Below, in pieces: positions 26,306-39,204 of a DNA stretch of 64,000 nt. Below the pieces are notes generated by a model. It did not search any database. It had not been told where the DNA came from and saw only the letters and a program-made list of their open reading frames with translations. The position numbers and the translations under genes were made by a program. The stretch is from NCBI RefSeq assembly GCF_014489575.1, contig NZ_CP060789.1, positions 1,922,001-1,986,000 on the forward strand, in the 5' to 3' direction. This DNA comes from Tessaracoccus defluvii. Lineage in GTDB: Bacteria > Actinomycetota > Actinomycetes > Propionibacteriales > Propionibacteriaceae. How positions within the stretch are numbered: the first letter of the stretch is position 1; each line of letters opens with the position of its first letter.

Positions 26306-26882
26306 TCAACGAGCTGGTAGTGGTCGCCGACGCCGGGATGCTGTCAGCCGACAACCTCAACGGCCTCGAAGACGCCGGATGCCGCTTCATCGTCGCCTCC
26401 CGCCAGTCGCACGTGCCCTACGACCTGGGCGACCACTTCGAACGCCACGGCAACTACACCCCCGATGACTCGACCATCGAGACCACCCGCGACATGGGCA
26501 CCGGCCGGCAGCGCCGCACCCGCCGGGTGGTGTATCACTACTCCTTCAAGCGCCACAAGCGAGACGACAAGACCATCAACGCCCAGGGCGTCAAGGCCGA
26601 GAAGGTCGCCGACGGGCTGAGACCCGTCGCCCGGGACCGGTTCGTGACGGTCACCACCGACGCCGACGGGAAGAAGGCCGAGGTCAACTGGGATGTCATC
26701 GAACGGGCCAGGTTCTGCGCCGGGTTCAAGGGCTACGTCACCAACATCGGCGCCGACGTGATGGACGGCGCAGCGGTGGTGGCCGCCTACCGGGACCTGT
26801 GGCACGTCGAGGAGTCCTTCCGGATGGCCAAGGGAGACCTCCAGGCCCGCCCGATCTTCCACCGCAAGCGTGAATCGATCGA
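26306..26882 (+). pseudogene. second IS1634-type transposase, part 1 (interrupted by IS21)
   Basis: Encodes NELVVVADAGMLSADNLNGL through AYRDLWHVEESFRMAKGDL and HRKRESI, from a different IS1634 subgroup than the copy on its left (it has an extra linker, TGRQRRTRRVVYHYS). It lacks the N-terminus. At 26883 the frame is broken by the IS21 end and resumes at 29488. Confidence 0.75.
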
Positions 26883-27051
26883 TGAGTATTCGGTCTTCTG
26901 AGCGCCAGCAGTATTGCGGTTGAGCGCCATCTGCTTGGACGGGGGTTCGTGGGGTTGAGCGCCACCGGATCGTGGCGGTGAGCGCCGGGTGTGGGGGTTC
27001 GTAGGCTCCTCCTGCCGTGTGGCCTATCACGCGGCAGAAGGAGTGATTGGG

Positions 27052-28617
27052 ATGGTACGCAAGATCAAAGCGAAGCTGGTGCTTCGGCTGCGCGAGGAGG
27101 GGTTCTCGGGCCGGCAGATCGCCGCGCAGGGCATGTCCCGCCATAGCGTGACCGCAGTGATCGAGGCCGCCGACCGGGAGGGTGTCGGCTGGGATGATGT
27201 GGCCGACCTGGACGAGGCCGCGGTGTATGCCCGACTGTTCCCGGGCCGTGGGGAGCATGAGAGCGTGCATGCGCAGCCGGACTGGACGTCGGTGCATCGT
27301 GAGCTCGCCCGGGTTGGGGTGACGTTGAAGCTCCTCCATGGCGAGTACGTCGACAGGTGCCGGGCGGAGGGGTCGACGGCGATGGGCTATGACCGGTTCT
27401 GCAAGAACTATCAGCAGCACGTCCTGATCAGCGGGGCGGCGTCGCGGATCGGTCACAAGGCCGGACAGTCGGTGGAGGTCGACTGGTCCGGGCCGACGAT
27501 GCAGCTGACCGATCCGGTGACCGGGCAGCAGCAGCGGGTCTACTTGTTCGTGGCCACGTTGCCGTTCTCCCGCTACGCGTTCGTCGAGCCTGCGCGGGAT
27601 ATGCGGCAGGACACGTGGCTGCGGGCGCATGTGGCGATGTTCGACTGGTTCGGCGGCTCGGTCCCGCGGATCGTTCCGGACAACCTGAAGACCGGGGTGA
27701 TCAAACACCCCGCAGAGGGTGAGGTGGTCCTCAACGACGCATATCGGGAGTTGGCGGCGCACTACTCGGCGGCGGTGCTGCCCGGCAGGGTCCGGAAACC
27801 CAAGGACAAGGCCAGCGTCGAGAACACGGTCGCGCATGTCGCGACGTGGGTGATCGCCGGGCTCCGGGACCGCCGCTTCGCGACCCTGCCCGAGCTGCGC
27901 GCCGCGATCAACCAGCGGGTCGAGGCCTACAACCGCGAACCCTTCCAGAAGAGGGCGGGATCACGCCTGAGCGTGTTCGAAGCGGAGGAGAAACCGCTGC
28001 TGCGGCCGCTGCCCGCGGTCGCGTTCGAGATCAGCCGCTGGGTCTACGGGCGTCGAGTCCAGAAGAATGGGCATGTCGTGTGGGAGAAGAACTTCTACTC
28101 CGTCCCCTACACCCGCATCGGTCGCAGCGTCGACCTGCGGGTCACCGACACGACGCTCGAGGTGTTCACCGGTCACACACGGCTGACCAGCCACCTGCTC
28201 GCACCCCCAGGAGTGTTCAACCAGTACCGCACCCACGACGCCGACCTGCCTGACGGGCCCCGCTACCGGCAATGGGACGCGGCCAGGGTCCGCCAGTGGG
28301 CCGGCCGCGTCGGGGAGAACACGCTCACAGTGGTCAACCGGATCTTCGAGTCCGTCCCCGTCGATGAGCAGGGCCTCGATGCCGCGCTCGCGGTCCTGCG
28401 CCTGACCCGCCGCTACTCGACCGAACGCCTCGAAGCCGCCTGCCAGACCGCGCTGGCCTCCCGGGTCCGCTCACCCCGCTACGCCCATCTGAGACCGATC
28501 CTGGAAACCAACCAGGACCACACCGGCAGGCAGAGACCCCAGACTCGACCAGAGAACGGCGACGGTGGGCCGGTCGGGTACGTGCGTGGCGCCGACTACT
28601 ACGGAGGCGCACGATGA
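27052..28617 (+). CDS. istA: IS21-family transposase IstA
   Basis: 521 residues. It has an N-terminal helix-turn-helix (RLREEGFSGRQIAAQGMSRH). The DDE core has the first Asp in SVEVDWSGPTM, the second in PRIVPDNLKTGV and the Glu in KPKDKASVENTV. The C-terminal beta-barrel part includes WEKNFYSVPYTRIG. It catalyses strand transfer with IstB. ATG at 27052 is preceded by AGAAGGAGTGATTGG. The stop overlaps the istB start (ATGA), the standard IS21 arrangement. Confidence 0.93.
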   Translation: MVRKIKAKLVLRLREEGFSGRQIAAQGMSRHSVTAVIEAADREGVGWDDVADLDEAAVYARLFPGRGEHESVHAQPDWTSVHRELARVGVTLKLLHGEYVDRCRAEGSTAMGYDRFCKNYQQHVLISGAASRIGHKAGQSVEVDWSGPTMQLTDPVTGQQQRVYLFVATLPFSRYAFVEPARDMRQDTWLRAHVAMFDWFGGSVPRIVPDNLKTGVIKHPAEGEVVLNDAYRELAAHYSAAVLPGRVRKPKDKASVENTVAHVATWVIAGLRDRRFATLPELRAAINQRVEAYNREPFQKRAGSRLSVFEAEEKPLLRPLPAVAFEISRWVYGRRVQKNGHVVWEKNFYSVPYTRIGRSVDLRVTDTTLEVFTGHTRLTSHLLAPPGVFNQYRTHDADLPDGPRYRQWDAARVRQWAGRVGENTLTVVNRIFESVPVDEQGLDAALAVLRLTRRYSTERLEAACQTALASRVRSPRYAHLRPILETNQDHTGRQRPQTRPENGDGGPVGYVRGADYYGGAR

Positions 28618-29357
28618 CCCGGATCGATACCGAGACCAAACGCAAGCTCCGCGAGATCGGCGCCACCTGCCTGGTCGATGCCCTGGAAACCCAGGACGAC
28701 ACCCTCACCCTCGGGATGGTGTTCGAAGAACGCATCAAGCTCGCCGTCGACGACGCCCACGCCACCTTCACCCACGGCAAGGTCGAGGGCCTGATCCGCC
28801 GGGCCGGGCTGCGTTACCCGAACGCGGACTTCCGCCGCCTCGACCTGGTCGAACAGCGTGGCCTGGACCGCGGGGTGATCGCCCAACTCGGCACCTGCGC
28901 CTTCATCACCAGGCAGCAGAACGTCGTGTTCCAAGGCTTCACCGGATCTGGGAAGTCGTATCTCGGCTCCGCGCTGGCGAAACAGGCCTGCCAGCACCGG
29001 TATCGGGCGCACTACATACGCATGCCCGACCTCGAGGAAGCCTGGGCCTCAGCTAAGGATCGGCCCGCCGGGAAGGAGAAGTTCCTCCGCAAGTACGCCG
29101 CGTTCACGCTGCTCGTGATCGACGAATGGCTCCTCGACCCACCCGACGACAGCACCCGCAGCATGCTGCTGGAACTCCTCGAACGCCGCTACGACGCCGT
29201 CTCCACCGTGTTCTGCACCCAGTACGCGAAGAAGGACTGGCACCAGCGGCTCGGCTCCGGCGTCCACGCCGACGCGATCATGGACCGCATCGTCCACAAC
29301 ACCATCTGGATCGAAACCGGCGGCACCAACATGCGCGAACACACCGCCACCACCTAA
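28614..29357 (+). CDS. istB: IS21 helper ATPase IstB
   Basis: 247 residues, AAA+ ATPase. Walker A is GFTGSGKSYLGSALA (about residues 105-119), Walker B is LLVIDEWLLDPP, and sensor-type TQYAKKDWHQRLG follows. IstB assembles on target DNA and activates IstA. Full length and uninterrupted, so the element may be mobile. Not a defence ATPase: coupling to istA and the element ends settle it. Confidence 0.92.
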   Translation: MTRIDTETKRKLREIGATCLVDALETQDDTLTLGMVFEERIKLAVDDAHATFTHGKVEGLIRRAGLRYPNADFRRLDLVEQRGLDRGVIAQLGTCAFITRQQNVVFQGFTGSGKSYLGSALAKQACQHRYRAHYIRMPDLEEAWASAKDRPAGKEKFLRKYAAFTLLVIDEWLLDPPDDSTRSMLLELLERRYDAVSTVFCTQYAKKDWHQRLGSGVHADAIMDRIVHNTIWIETGGTNMREHTATT

Positions 29358-29487
29358 CCCACAGCCGGTGAGCGCCAGCACGACCCCCGGTGGCGCTCAC
29401 CGGCACTACCCCCGGCGCTCGACCCCAATATCCAGTGGCGCTGAACCGCGATAACCAACGGCGCTCAGGCGGTCAAATACTCATCGA

Positions 29488-29698
29488 GGCCCACCTCACC
29501 GTCGTGTTCGCGGCACTCGCGGTCGCGCGCTACCTCCAAGACCAGACCGGCGTCAGCATCAAACGCCTCGTGCAGACACTGCGACCCCTCCGGGCCGTCA
29601 TGATCACCATCGCCGGCCAGCCCATCCAGGCCCAACCACGCCTCACCGCCGAAGCCGAAACCATCCTCGCCAAGATCCCTCGCGGAGCGGGGCACTAA
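29488..29698 (+). pseudogene. second IS1634-type transposase, part 2
   Basis: Continues the frame interrupted at 26882: EAHLTVVFAALAVARYLQDQ, then GVSIKRLVQTLRPLRAV and the C-terminus ending at the stop in GGGGCACTAAAT. Confidence 0.75.
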
Positions 29699-29724
29699 AT
29701 CAGGCCCCAGTTGTGGAACTCAGG
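29684..29724. mobile_element. IS1634-type right end
   Basis: GGGGCACTAAATC followed by CCCAGTTGTGGAACTCAGG (29706-29724). The last 15 bases differ at one position from the perfect end at 21007-21021 and are inverted relative to 20594-20608. The long direct repeat begins at the next base. Confidence 0.7.
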
Positions 29725-29985
29725 TCATACGGGTGATCATGTCACCGCACAGGCTCCGCCGGACCCACGTGCCCGGACTCACCTGACGTGCCCGGACTCA
29801 CCTGACGTGTCCGGACTCACCTGACGTGTCCGGACTCACGTGCCCCGGACGCGCCCACCATCCCGCGACGCGCAGGCGCAGACGCAGGCGAGGACGTGCA
29901 CGAATCTGGCTCTGGCGTGCATTCAGCTCGCCCTAGCCGCCGCTACGGCGCATACGCCACAGCCGCCGCCTGACGGAGATTCGTG
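29725..29985. repeat. long direct repeat, right copy
   Basis: TCATACGGGTGATCATGTCACCGCACAGG and onward match 20281-20593, with a shorter tandem array (about four units, 29766-29845), then the same GC-rich link and a complete palindromic element. No gene is present between 29725 and 30513; that interval holds only repeats. Confidence 0.8.
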
Positions 29986-29988
29986 CAC
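29896..29988. repeat. 93-bp palindromic element, copy 1
   Basis: 12-bp terminal inverted repeats GTGCACGAATCT and AGATTCGTGCAC enclose 69 bp rich in GGCTCTGG and GCCGCCGCTACGGC. An extra half terminus (GAGATTCGTGCAC) follows at 29996-30008. Confidence 0.75.
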
Positions 29989-30156
29989 ATCAGCCGAGAT
30001 TCGTGCACATCGACGGAGCACCTGGATCGACAACGCCACGCACCTGCGGACGCACCATGCCTCTGTGCCGGCCGTCGTGGCCGTGCCGAAGGGGCACACC
30101 TCGACGGCGGTCACCCCACCGTCGACAATTACGGCCACGCCCACGCCTCGCGGGCC

Positions 30157-30249
30157 GTGCATAAATCTGGCTCTGGCGTGCATTCAGCTGGCTCTGGCCG
30201 CCGCTACGGCATATACGCCACGTCCGCCGCCAGGCGGAGATTCGTGCAC
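30157..30249. repeat. 93-bp palindromic element, copy 2
   Basis: Left terminus GTGCATAAATCT (two changes), right terminus AGATTCGTGCAC; the interior is nearly the same as copy 1. Preceded by a ~60-bp block (from about 30088) that also precedes copy 3. Confidence 0.75.
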
Positions 30250-30301
30250 GGGGACAGGGACGCGGGCGCATCAGTAGAGGTTGCTTGTTGAAGGGGCGCA
30301 C

Positions 30302-30328
30302 GTCGACGGCGATCACCTCGCCGTCGAC
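30302..30328. repeat. 27-bp perfect palindrome
   Basis: Arms GTCGACGGCGA and TCGCCGTCGAC around TCACC. A decayed version lies at about 30100-30126 in front of copy 2. Could be a protein-binding site or RNA hairpin. Confidence 0.7.
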
Positions 30329-30358
30329 ACTTACGGCCACGCCCACGCCTCGCGGGCC

Positions 30359-30452
30359 GTGCACAAATCTGGCTCTGGCGTGCATTCGTCTGGCTCTGGC
30401 CGCCGCTACGGCGCATACGCTCACGTCCGCCGCCAGGTGGAGATTCGTGCAC
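30359..30452. repeat. 94-bp palindromic element, copy 3
   Basis: Left terminus GTGCACAAATCT, right terminus AGATTCGTGCAC. Lies 62 bp from the rRNA operon terminator. Copies 2 and 3 with their shared upstream block form a ~202-bp tandem repeat. Confidence 0.75.
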
Positions 30453-30513
30453 ACGGAGGGACGCATCGGCAGAGGTTCGTTGCCCACCCGGACATGGAAC
30501 CCCCGGGAAATGC

Positions 30514-30549
30514 AAAATACCCCCCGAACCAAAGGTTCGGGGGTATTTT
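30514..30549 (-). terminator. rRNA operon terminator
   Basis: Strong hairpin with arms AAAATACCCCC-GAACC and GGTTCGGGGGTATTTT around AAA (one extra C), flanked by T/A runs on both sides so that it could work in either direction. It lies 7 bp beyond the 5S end. Confidence 0.85.
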
Positions 30550-30555
30550 AATAAG

Positions 30556-30672
30556 TCCGGCGGCGTCCTAGTCTCCCACAGCGTCCCCGCTGCAGTACAA
30601 TCGGCGCTGAAAGGCTTAACTTCCGGGTTCGGGATGGGACCGGGTGTTTCCCTTTCGCTATGACCACCGAAA
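30556..30672 (-). rRNA. rrf: 5S ribosomal RNA
   Basis: On the minus strand, GGTGGTCATAGCGAAAGGGA at the 5' side, CCCATCCCGAACCCGGAAGT in the middle and the conserved GGGGACGCTGTGGGAGACTA near the 3' end are typical 5S segments. Ends are placed by pairing of the outer helix and are accurate to a few bases. Confidence 0.9.
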
Positions 30673-30728
30673 CACTATTGAGATAGCGTCGGGCACAACA
30701 AACCAATCTTGATTTACAATGCTCCCGA

Positions 30729-30773
30729 CCGTATCTCGGGAACCTCACAGTGGACGCGTAGCATCTTTGTAGA
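30729..30773 (-). other. pre-23S processing stem, 3' strand
   Basis: 45 bases that are the near-perfect reverse complement of the sequence flanking the 23S 5' end (33864-33907). In the precursor RNA they would form the long helix cut by RNase III. Confidence 0.8.
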
Positions 30774-33863
<3,090 letters not shown>

Positions 33864-33907
33864 TCTACAAAGATGCTCGCGTCCACTGTGAAGTTCTCAA
33901 GATACGG
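33864..33907 (-). other. pre-23S processing stem, 5' strand, with boxA-like TTGAGAACT
   Basis: Pairs with 30729-30773. It includes CTTGAGAACTTCACAG, similar to the boxA-like antitermination element found in actinobacterial rRNA leaders and also present at about 35925-35945. Confidence 0.7.
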
Positions 33908-35720
<1,813 letters not shown>

Positions 35721-36003
35721 AATATCAGGCACCAACCCCAAAAAGGAGCCAGCTTCAACCTTCAACATAAAATAGTTTGACACTGACAGGATCCATCACT
35801 GGATCTATCAATTAATCAAAGGAATCTCTAACACAACACAAAGTGCTGTGTGACGAGATAACGCAACGACAAGACCAAAAGGCCCTGCCATGTGCATGTA
35901 TTTGGCATTGACTTTAAAGCACGCTGTTGAGTTCTCAAGTTTCGGGTGCGTCCCGCACATCCACCAGACCCATAACCAGGCCCAATTTCCGCTTGGGGCA
36001 ACT
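35721..36003 (-). other. rRNA leader
   Basis: Transcribed leader between promoter P3 and 16S, without a gene. It includes CTTGAGAACTCAACAGCGTGC (about 35920-35941, boxA-like) and A/T-rich stretches close to 16S. Confidence 0.65.
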
Positions 36004-36009
36004 CGATCA

Positions 36010-36038
36010 ACCTTACCCTTCGGTTCCGTGCGGGTCAA
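36010..36038 (-). promoter_or_regulatory. rRNA promoter P3
   Basis: TTGACC (36033-36038), 17-bp spacer, TAAGGT (36010-36015). Closest to 16S. Confidence 0.8.
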
Positions 36039-36093
36039 ATCCGCTGGATCCTGGGGTTTGGCTTGGTTGTCCGCTGCTCTCGCAGCTCGGCCA

Positions 36094-36122
36094 ACCTTAC
36101 CCGCCGGTATCCGGCCCGTCAA
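36094..36122 (-). promoter_or_regulatory. rRNA promoter P2
   Basis: TTGACG (36117-36122), 17-bp spacer, TAAGGT (36094-36099), 84 bp upstream of P3. Confidence 0.8.
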
Positions 36123-36217
36123 ATTCCTTCGACTCGGCTTTTCTTCCGACTGGCGGGTCCAAAACCTAGCTGACTAGGCTTCTTTCCCTCCGTTGCCCGC
36201 TCGGGGCAACTCGGAAA

Positions 36218-36246
36218 ACATTAGACCTGTCCTCCGGAGCCGTCAA
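36218..36246 (-). promoter_or_regulatory. rRNA promoter P1
   Basis: TTGACG (36241-36246), 17-bp spacer, TAATGT (36218-36223). Confidence 0.75.
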
Positions 36247-36349
36247 ATCAAGGGGTCCTGCACCTGCATCCCGGGCGTGTCGTCGGGTCCGCCCGGGGGT
36301 GGGATCCGCCCACCGTCAGGAGCTGACCTGCGAGGGAGGTGGCCGCTGA

Positions 36350-36778
36350 CTACTGATGGAGGTAGCTGATGAGGTACTCGTGTTCCGTCTGGAGCTCATC
36401 GATGCGCCCCTTGACGATGTCGCCGATGGAGACGATCGCCGTGAGTCTCCCGTCGACGACCACGGGGACGTGCCTCACCCTGAAGGCGGTCATGAGCCCC
36501 GCCACCCCCGTGATGTCATCCTCCGGGGCGCAGGTGCGTACCGGCGCACTCATGATCTCCGCGACGGTGAGCCGCAGAGCCGCCTCCCCGTGGACGCGCA
36601 GCGCCTTGACCACGTCCCGTTCCCCGGCGATGCCGATGACCCCGTAGTCCTCGTCTGTGACGACCACGGCTCCGATGCCGTTGTCAGCGAGCAGCGCCAC
36701 GAGCTGCTCGACCTTCTCGTCCGCCGGTGCCGTGACGACCGAGGTGCCCTTCTGATGAATGACGTCGCTGATCCTCAT
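36350..36778 (-). CDS. CBS-domain protein (two CBS motifs)
   Basis: 142 residues consisting of a tandem CBS pair (Bateman module), with the first motif around DNGIGAVVVTDEDYGVIGIA and the second around FRVRHVPVVVDGRLTAIVSIGD. Such stand-alone modules bind adenine nucleotides and often act as energy sensors for partner enzymes. No partner is identifiable here. The stop is about 100 bp upstream of rRNA promoter P1, and the start has a TAGCGT box 5 bases upstream. Confidence 0.88.
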   Translation of the reverse strand: MRISDVIHQKGTSVVTAPADEKVEQLVALLADNGIGAVVVTDEDYGVIGIAGERDVVKALRVHGEAALRLTVAEIMSAPVRTCAPEDDITGVAGLMTAFRVRHVPVVVDGRLTAIVSIGDIVKGRIDELQTEHEYLISYLHQ

Positions 36779-36783
36779 GGCTC

Positions 36784-36789
36784 ACGCTA
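36784..36789 (-). promoter_or_regulatory. -10 box of the CBS protein gene
   Basis: TAGCGT, spacer GAGCC (5 bases), ATG at 36778. Confidence 0.35.
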
Positions 36790-36842
36790 ACTCTGACCCC
36801 GACCGCGCGGGGCCGAACCCCGGATCGGGTCCGCCGGAACCG

Positions 36843-37664
36843 TCAGATGTGGGGGTCGAACGCGTCGAACTCGTCGAACGTCTGGATCATGTCGAGGGCC
36901 GGGAGGGACGACGACGGCACATTGACGACCTTGGCCGGAACGCCGGCGACCGTCGTGTGGGGAGGTACGTCCCGCAGGACGACGGAGCCTGCGCCGATCT
37001 TGGCGCCCTCCCCCACGCGGATGTTGCCGAGGATCTTCGCCCCGGCGCCGATGAGCACTCCACGGCCGATCTTCGGGTGGCGGTCTCCCCCCTCCTTGCC
37101 GGAGCCTCCGAGGGTGACCTCGTGGAGCATCGAGAAGTCGTCCTCGACCACGGCGGTCTCACCGATCACGACACTCGTGGCGTGGTCGAACATGATCCCC
37201 TTGCCGATCCGTGCCCCGGGGTGGATGTCGACGGCGAACACCTCCGAGATGCGCGCCTGCAGGTACCATGCCAGGTGCTTGCGGTCCATGGTCCAGTAGT
37301 GGTTGGCGACACGGTAGGCCTGGATGGACTGGAAGCCCTTGAAGTACAGCAGCGGGTTCGCGTACCCAGGGCAAGCCGGATCCCGGCTGACGACCGCCTG
37401 CAGGTCGGCGAGGATCGCCCGCTGGATACACTCGTCCTCCTGGAGGACGTCGTAGAAGATGTCCCGCAGCCCCAGCGCCGGCAGCGTGGCGTTCTCCAGC
37501 TTGCTGGCGAGCAGGTAGGCCAGCGCCTCCTCGATGCCGGGCTGGCTCAGGATCGTGGCGTGCAGGAACCCCGCGAGGAGGGGCTCGTTGGCCGCTGCCT
37601 CGGCGCACTCGGCCTTGATCGAGTCCCAGATGTCGTGGTCGGCGACGATCCTGGAGGGATGCAT
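36843..37664 (-). CDS. cysE: serine O-acetyltransferase
   Basis: 273 residues, the long E. coli-like form. The N-terminal helical domain (1-140) holds FLHATILSQPGIEEALAYLLA, and the left-handed beta-helix (about 145-240) has IHPGARIGKGIMFDHATSVVIG, with the catalytic Asp/His pair, and the LLIGAGAKILGN-type hexapeptide repeats. It makes O-acetylserine from serine and acetyl-CoA for cysteine synthesis. Ribosome site GGAGCCACC precedes the ATG. No cysK is adjacent. Confidence 0.93.
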   Translation of the reverse strand: MHPSRIVADHDIWDSIKAECAEAAANEPLLAGFLHATILSQPGIEEALAYLLASKLENATLPALGLRDIFYDVLQEDECIQRAILADLQAVVSRDPACPGYANPLLYFKGFQSIQAYRVANHYWTMDRKHLAWYLQARISEVFAVDIHPGARIGKGIMFDHATSVVIGETAVVEDDFSMLHEVTLGGSGKEGGDRHPKIGRGVLIGAGAKILGNIRVGEGAKIGAGSVVLRDVPPHTTVAGVPAKVVNVPSSSLPALDMIQTFDEFDAFDPHI

Positions 37665-37764
37665 GGTGGCTCCTTCGGTCCGGCACCCCAGGCTAGCGAC
37701 TCGTCGACGGTGGTTCGGCGGCTTTCGCTACGGGCGATGCAGTTGTCGGCGGGCCGGCGGGTGA

Positions 37765-39192
37765 TTACCGCCAGCCCTCGTCCGCCACGGTGACGCTGCG
37801 GGAGGCGATCAGCCGGCGGTACCAGTGCGCGCTCGCCTTCAGCGTCCGGTGCAGCGTGTCGAAGTTGACGCGCACGATGCCGAACCGCTTGCTGTACCCG
37901 AAGGACCACTCGAAGTTGTCCAGCAGCGACCAGACGAAGTAGCCGCGCAGGTCGACGCCCCGGTCCAGGGCGTCGCGGGCGGCAAGGAAGTGCCGGCGCA
38001 GGTAATCGGTGCGTTCGGAGTCGTCGATCGTGCCGTCGGGCCCGACGACGTCGTCGAACGCAGCCCCGTTCTCGGTCACCATCAGGGGCTGGTCGGGAAA
38101 CTGCTCCGACAGGGAGACGAGCAGGTCAGTGAGCCCGTCCGGCGCGATGTTCCACCCCATCGCCGTCGAGGGCCCGGGCTGCGGCAGGAACTCGACCTCC
38201 TGCGCGGCACCGGGCCACGCCGTCCCCTCCGCGGCCGGGGCGTGTCCGTCGTTGCGGGTCATCTCCCCTTCGCCGTCCCAGAGCCGGACGGTGACGGTCG
38301 AGTAGTAATTGACGCCCAGGACGTCGATCGGCTGCCTGATCTCGGCCAGGTCACCGTCGCGCACGAAACTCCAGTCCGTGACCGCGACGGTGTCCTCGAG
38401 GAGGTCGGCCGGATACTCACCCCTCAGCATCGGGCCGGTGAAGGCGCGATTGGCGAGGGCATCGATGCGGCGCATGGCCTCTTCGCCACCGTCGCCGCCG
38501 GGTCGGGCGACATGGAAGTTCAGTGTCACCGAGTAACGCGGATCGCCCGTCGACGTGGCCCGGAGCGCCTGCGTCCCGAGACCGTGGGCGAGGTTGAGGT
38601 GGTGGACGGCGGCCAGCGCCGCGGCCGGCTCGCGCCGCCCCGGTGCATGCACCCCCTGGCCGTAGCCGAGGTAGGCCGAGCACCACGGCTCGTTGAGGGT
38701 GGTCCACGTCCCGATCCGGTCCCCGAAGGCAGCGTCGACCACCTCGGCGTACCCGGCGAACGCCTCCGCCGTGGCCCGTGAGGCCCAGCCGCCCCGGTCC
38801 TCCAGGGGTTGGGGCAGGTCCCAGTGGTAGAGCGTCGCCACCGGGTCGATGCCGCGCTGCAGGAGGCCGTCGATGAGCCGCGAGTAGTAGTCGAGCCCGG
38901 CCTGGTTCACGGCGCCGGTGCCTCCTGGGATGATCCGCGGCCAGGCCAGCGAGAAGCGGTACGCCTGGAGCCCCAGGTGGGCCATGAGGTCGAGGTCCTC
39001 GTCCATCCGGTGGTAGTGGTCGCACGCGACGTCGCCGGTGTCCCCGTGCCACACGTTGCCTGGCGTGTGACTGAACGTGTCCCAGATCGACGGGCCGCGC
39101 CCGTCCTCCCGGGCGGCGCCCTCGATCTGATAGGACGCCGTCGCGGATCCGAACACGAAACCGTCGGGGAAGACACGTGGGTCGATGGTCAT
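37765..39192 (-). CDS. GH1 beta-glucosidase/beta-glycosidase
   Basis: 475 residues, a complete (beta/alpha)8 GH1 enzyme without signal peptide, so cytoplasmic. The acid/base Glu168 lies in TTLNEPW and the nucleophile Glu374 in [22 protein letters not shown] is the N-terminal GH1 signature. It retains the configuration of beta-glucosides, galactosides or fucosides; the exact glycone cannot be read. Last gene of the LacI-GH95-GH1 unit, starting 12 bp after the GH95 stop, which suggests that the two enzymes act on one oligosaccharide. Confidence 0.9.
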   Translation of the reverse strand: MTIDPRVFPDGFVFGSATASYQIEGAAREDGRGPSIWDTFSHTPGNVWHGDTGDVACDHYHRMDEDLDLMAHLGLQAYRFSLAWPRIIPGGTGAVNQAGLDYYSRLIDGLLQRGIDPVATLYHWDLPQPLEDRGGWASRATAEAFAGYAEVVDAAFGDRIGTWTTLNEPWCSAYLGYGQGVHAPGRREPAAALAAVHHLNLAHGLGTQALRATSTGDPRYSVTLNFHVARPGGDGGEEAMRRIDALANRAFTGPMLRGEYPADLLEDTVAVTDWSFVRDGDLAEIRQPIDVLGVNYYSTVTVRLWDGEGEMTRNDGHAPAAEGTAWPGAAQEVEFLPQPGPSTAMGWNIAPDGLTDLLVSLSEQFPDQPLMVTENGAAFDDVVGPDGTIDDSERTDYLRRHFLAARDALDRGVDLRGYFVWSLLDNFEWSFGYSKRFGIVRVNFDTLHRTLKASAHWYRRLIASRSVTVADEGWR

Positions 39193-39204
39193 GGGTGGCG
39201 CCTC

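Larger units (their letters stand above)
26883..29483 (+). mobile_element. intact IS21-family element (2601 bp)
   Basis: Ends TGAGTATT (26883) and AATACTCA (29483) are inverted. The flanks carry TCGA on both sides (26879-26882 and 29484-29487), a 4-bp target duplication; removing the element and one TCGA restores the host transposase reading frame. Subterminal copies of TGAGCGCC/GGCGCTCA occur at least four times inside each end and are probably transposase binding sites. It carries complete istA and istB. Confidence 0.93.

Noticed and set aside
28614..29357. Stand-alone defence ATPase
   Set aside because: Coupling to istA and the matching element ends show it is the IS21 helper protein.
20594..29724. 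Prophage or integrative element
   Set aside because: No integrase, tRNA attachment site, phage structural or conjugation genes; only insertion sequences and scars.
36299..36316. Terminator after the CBS gene (GGTGGG...CCCACC)
   Set aside because: Only a 6-bp stem, no T tract; too weak to list.
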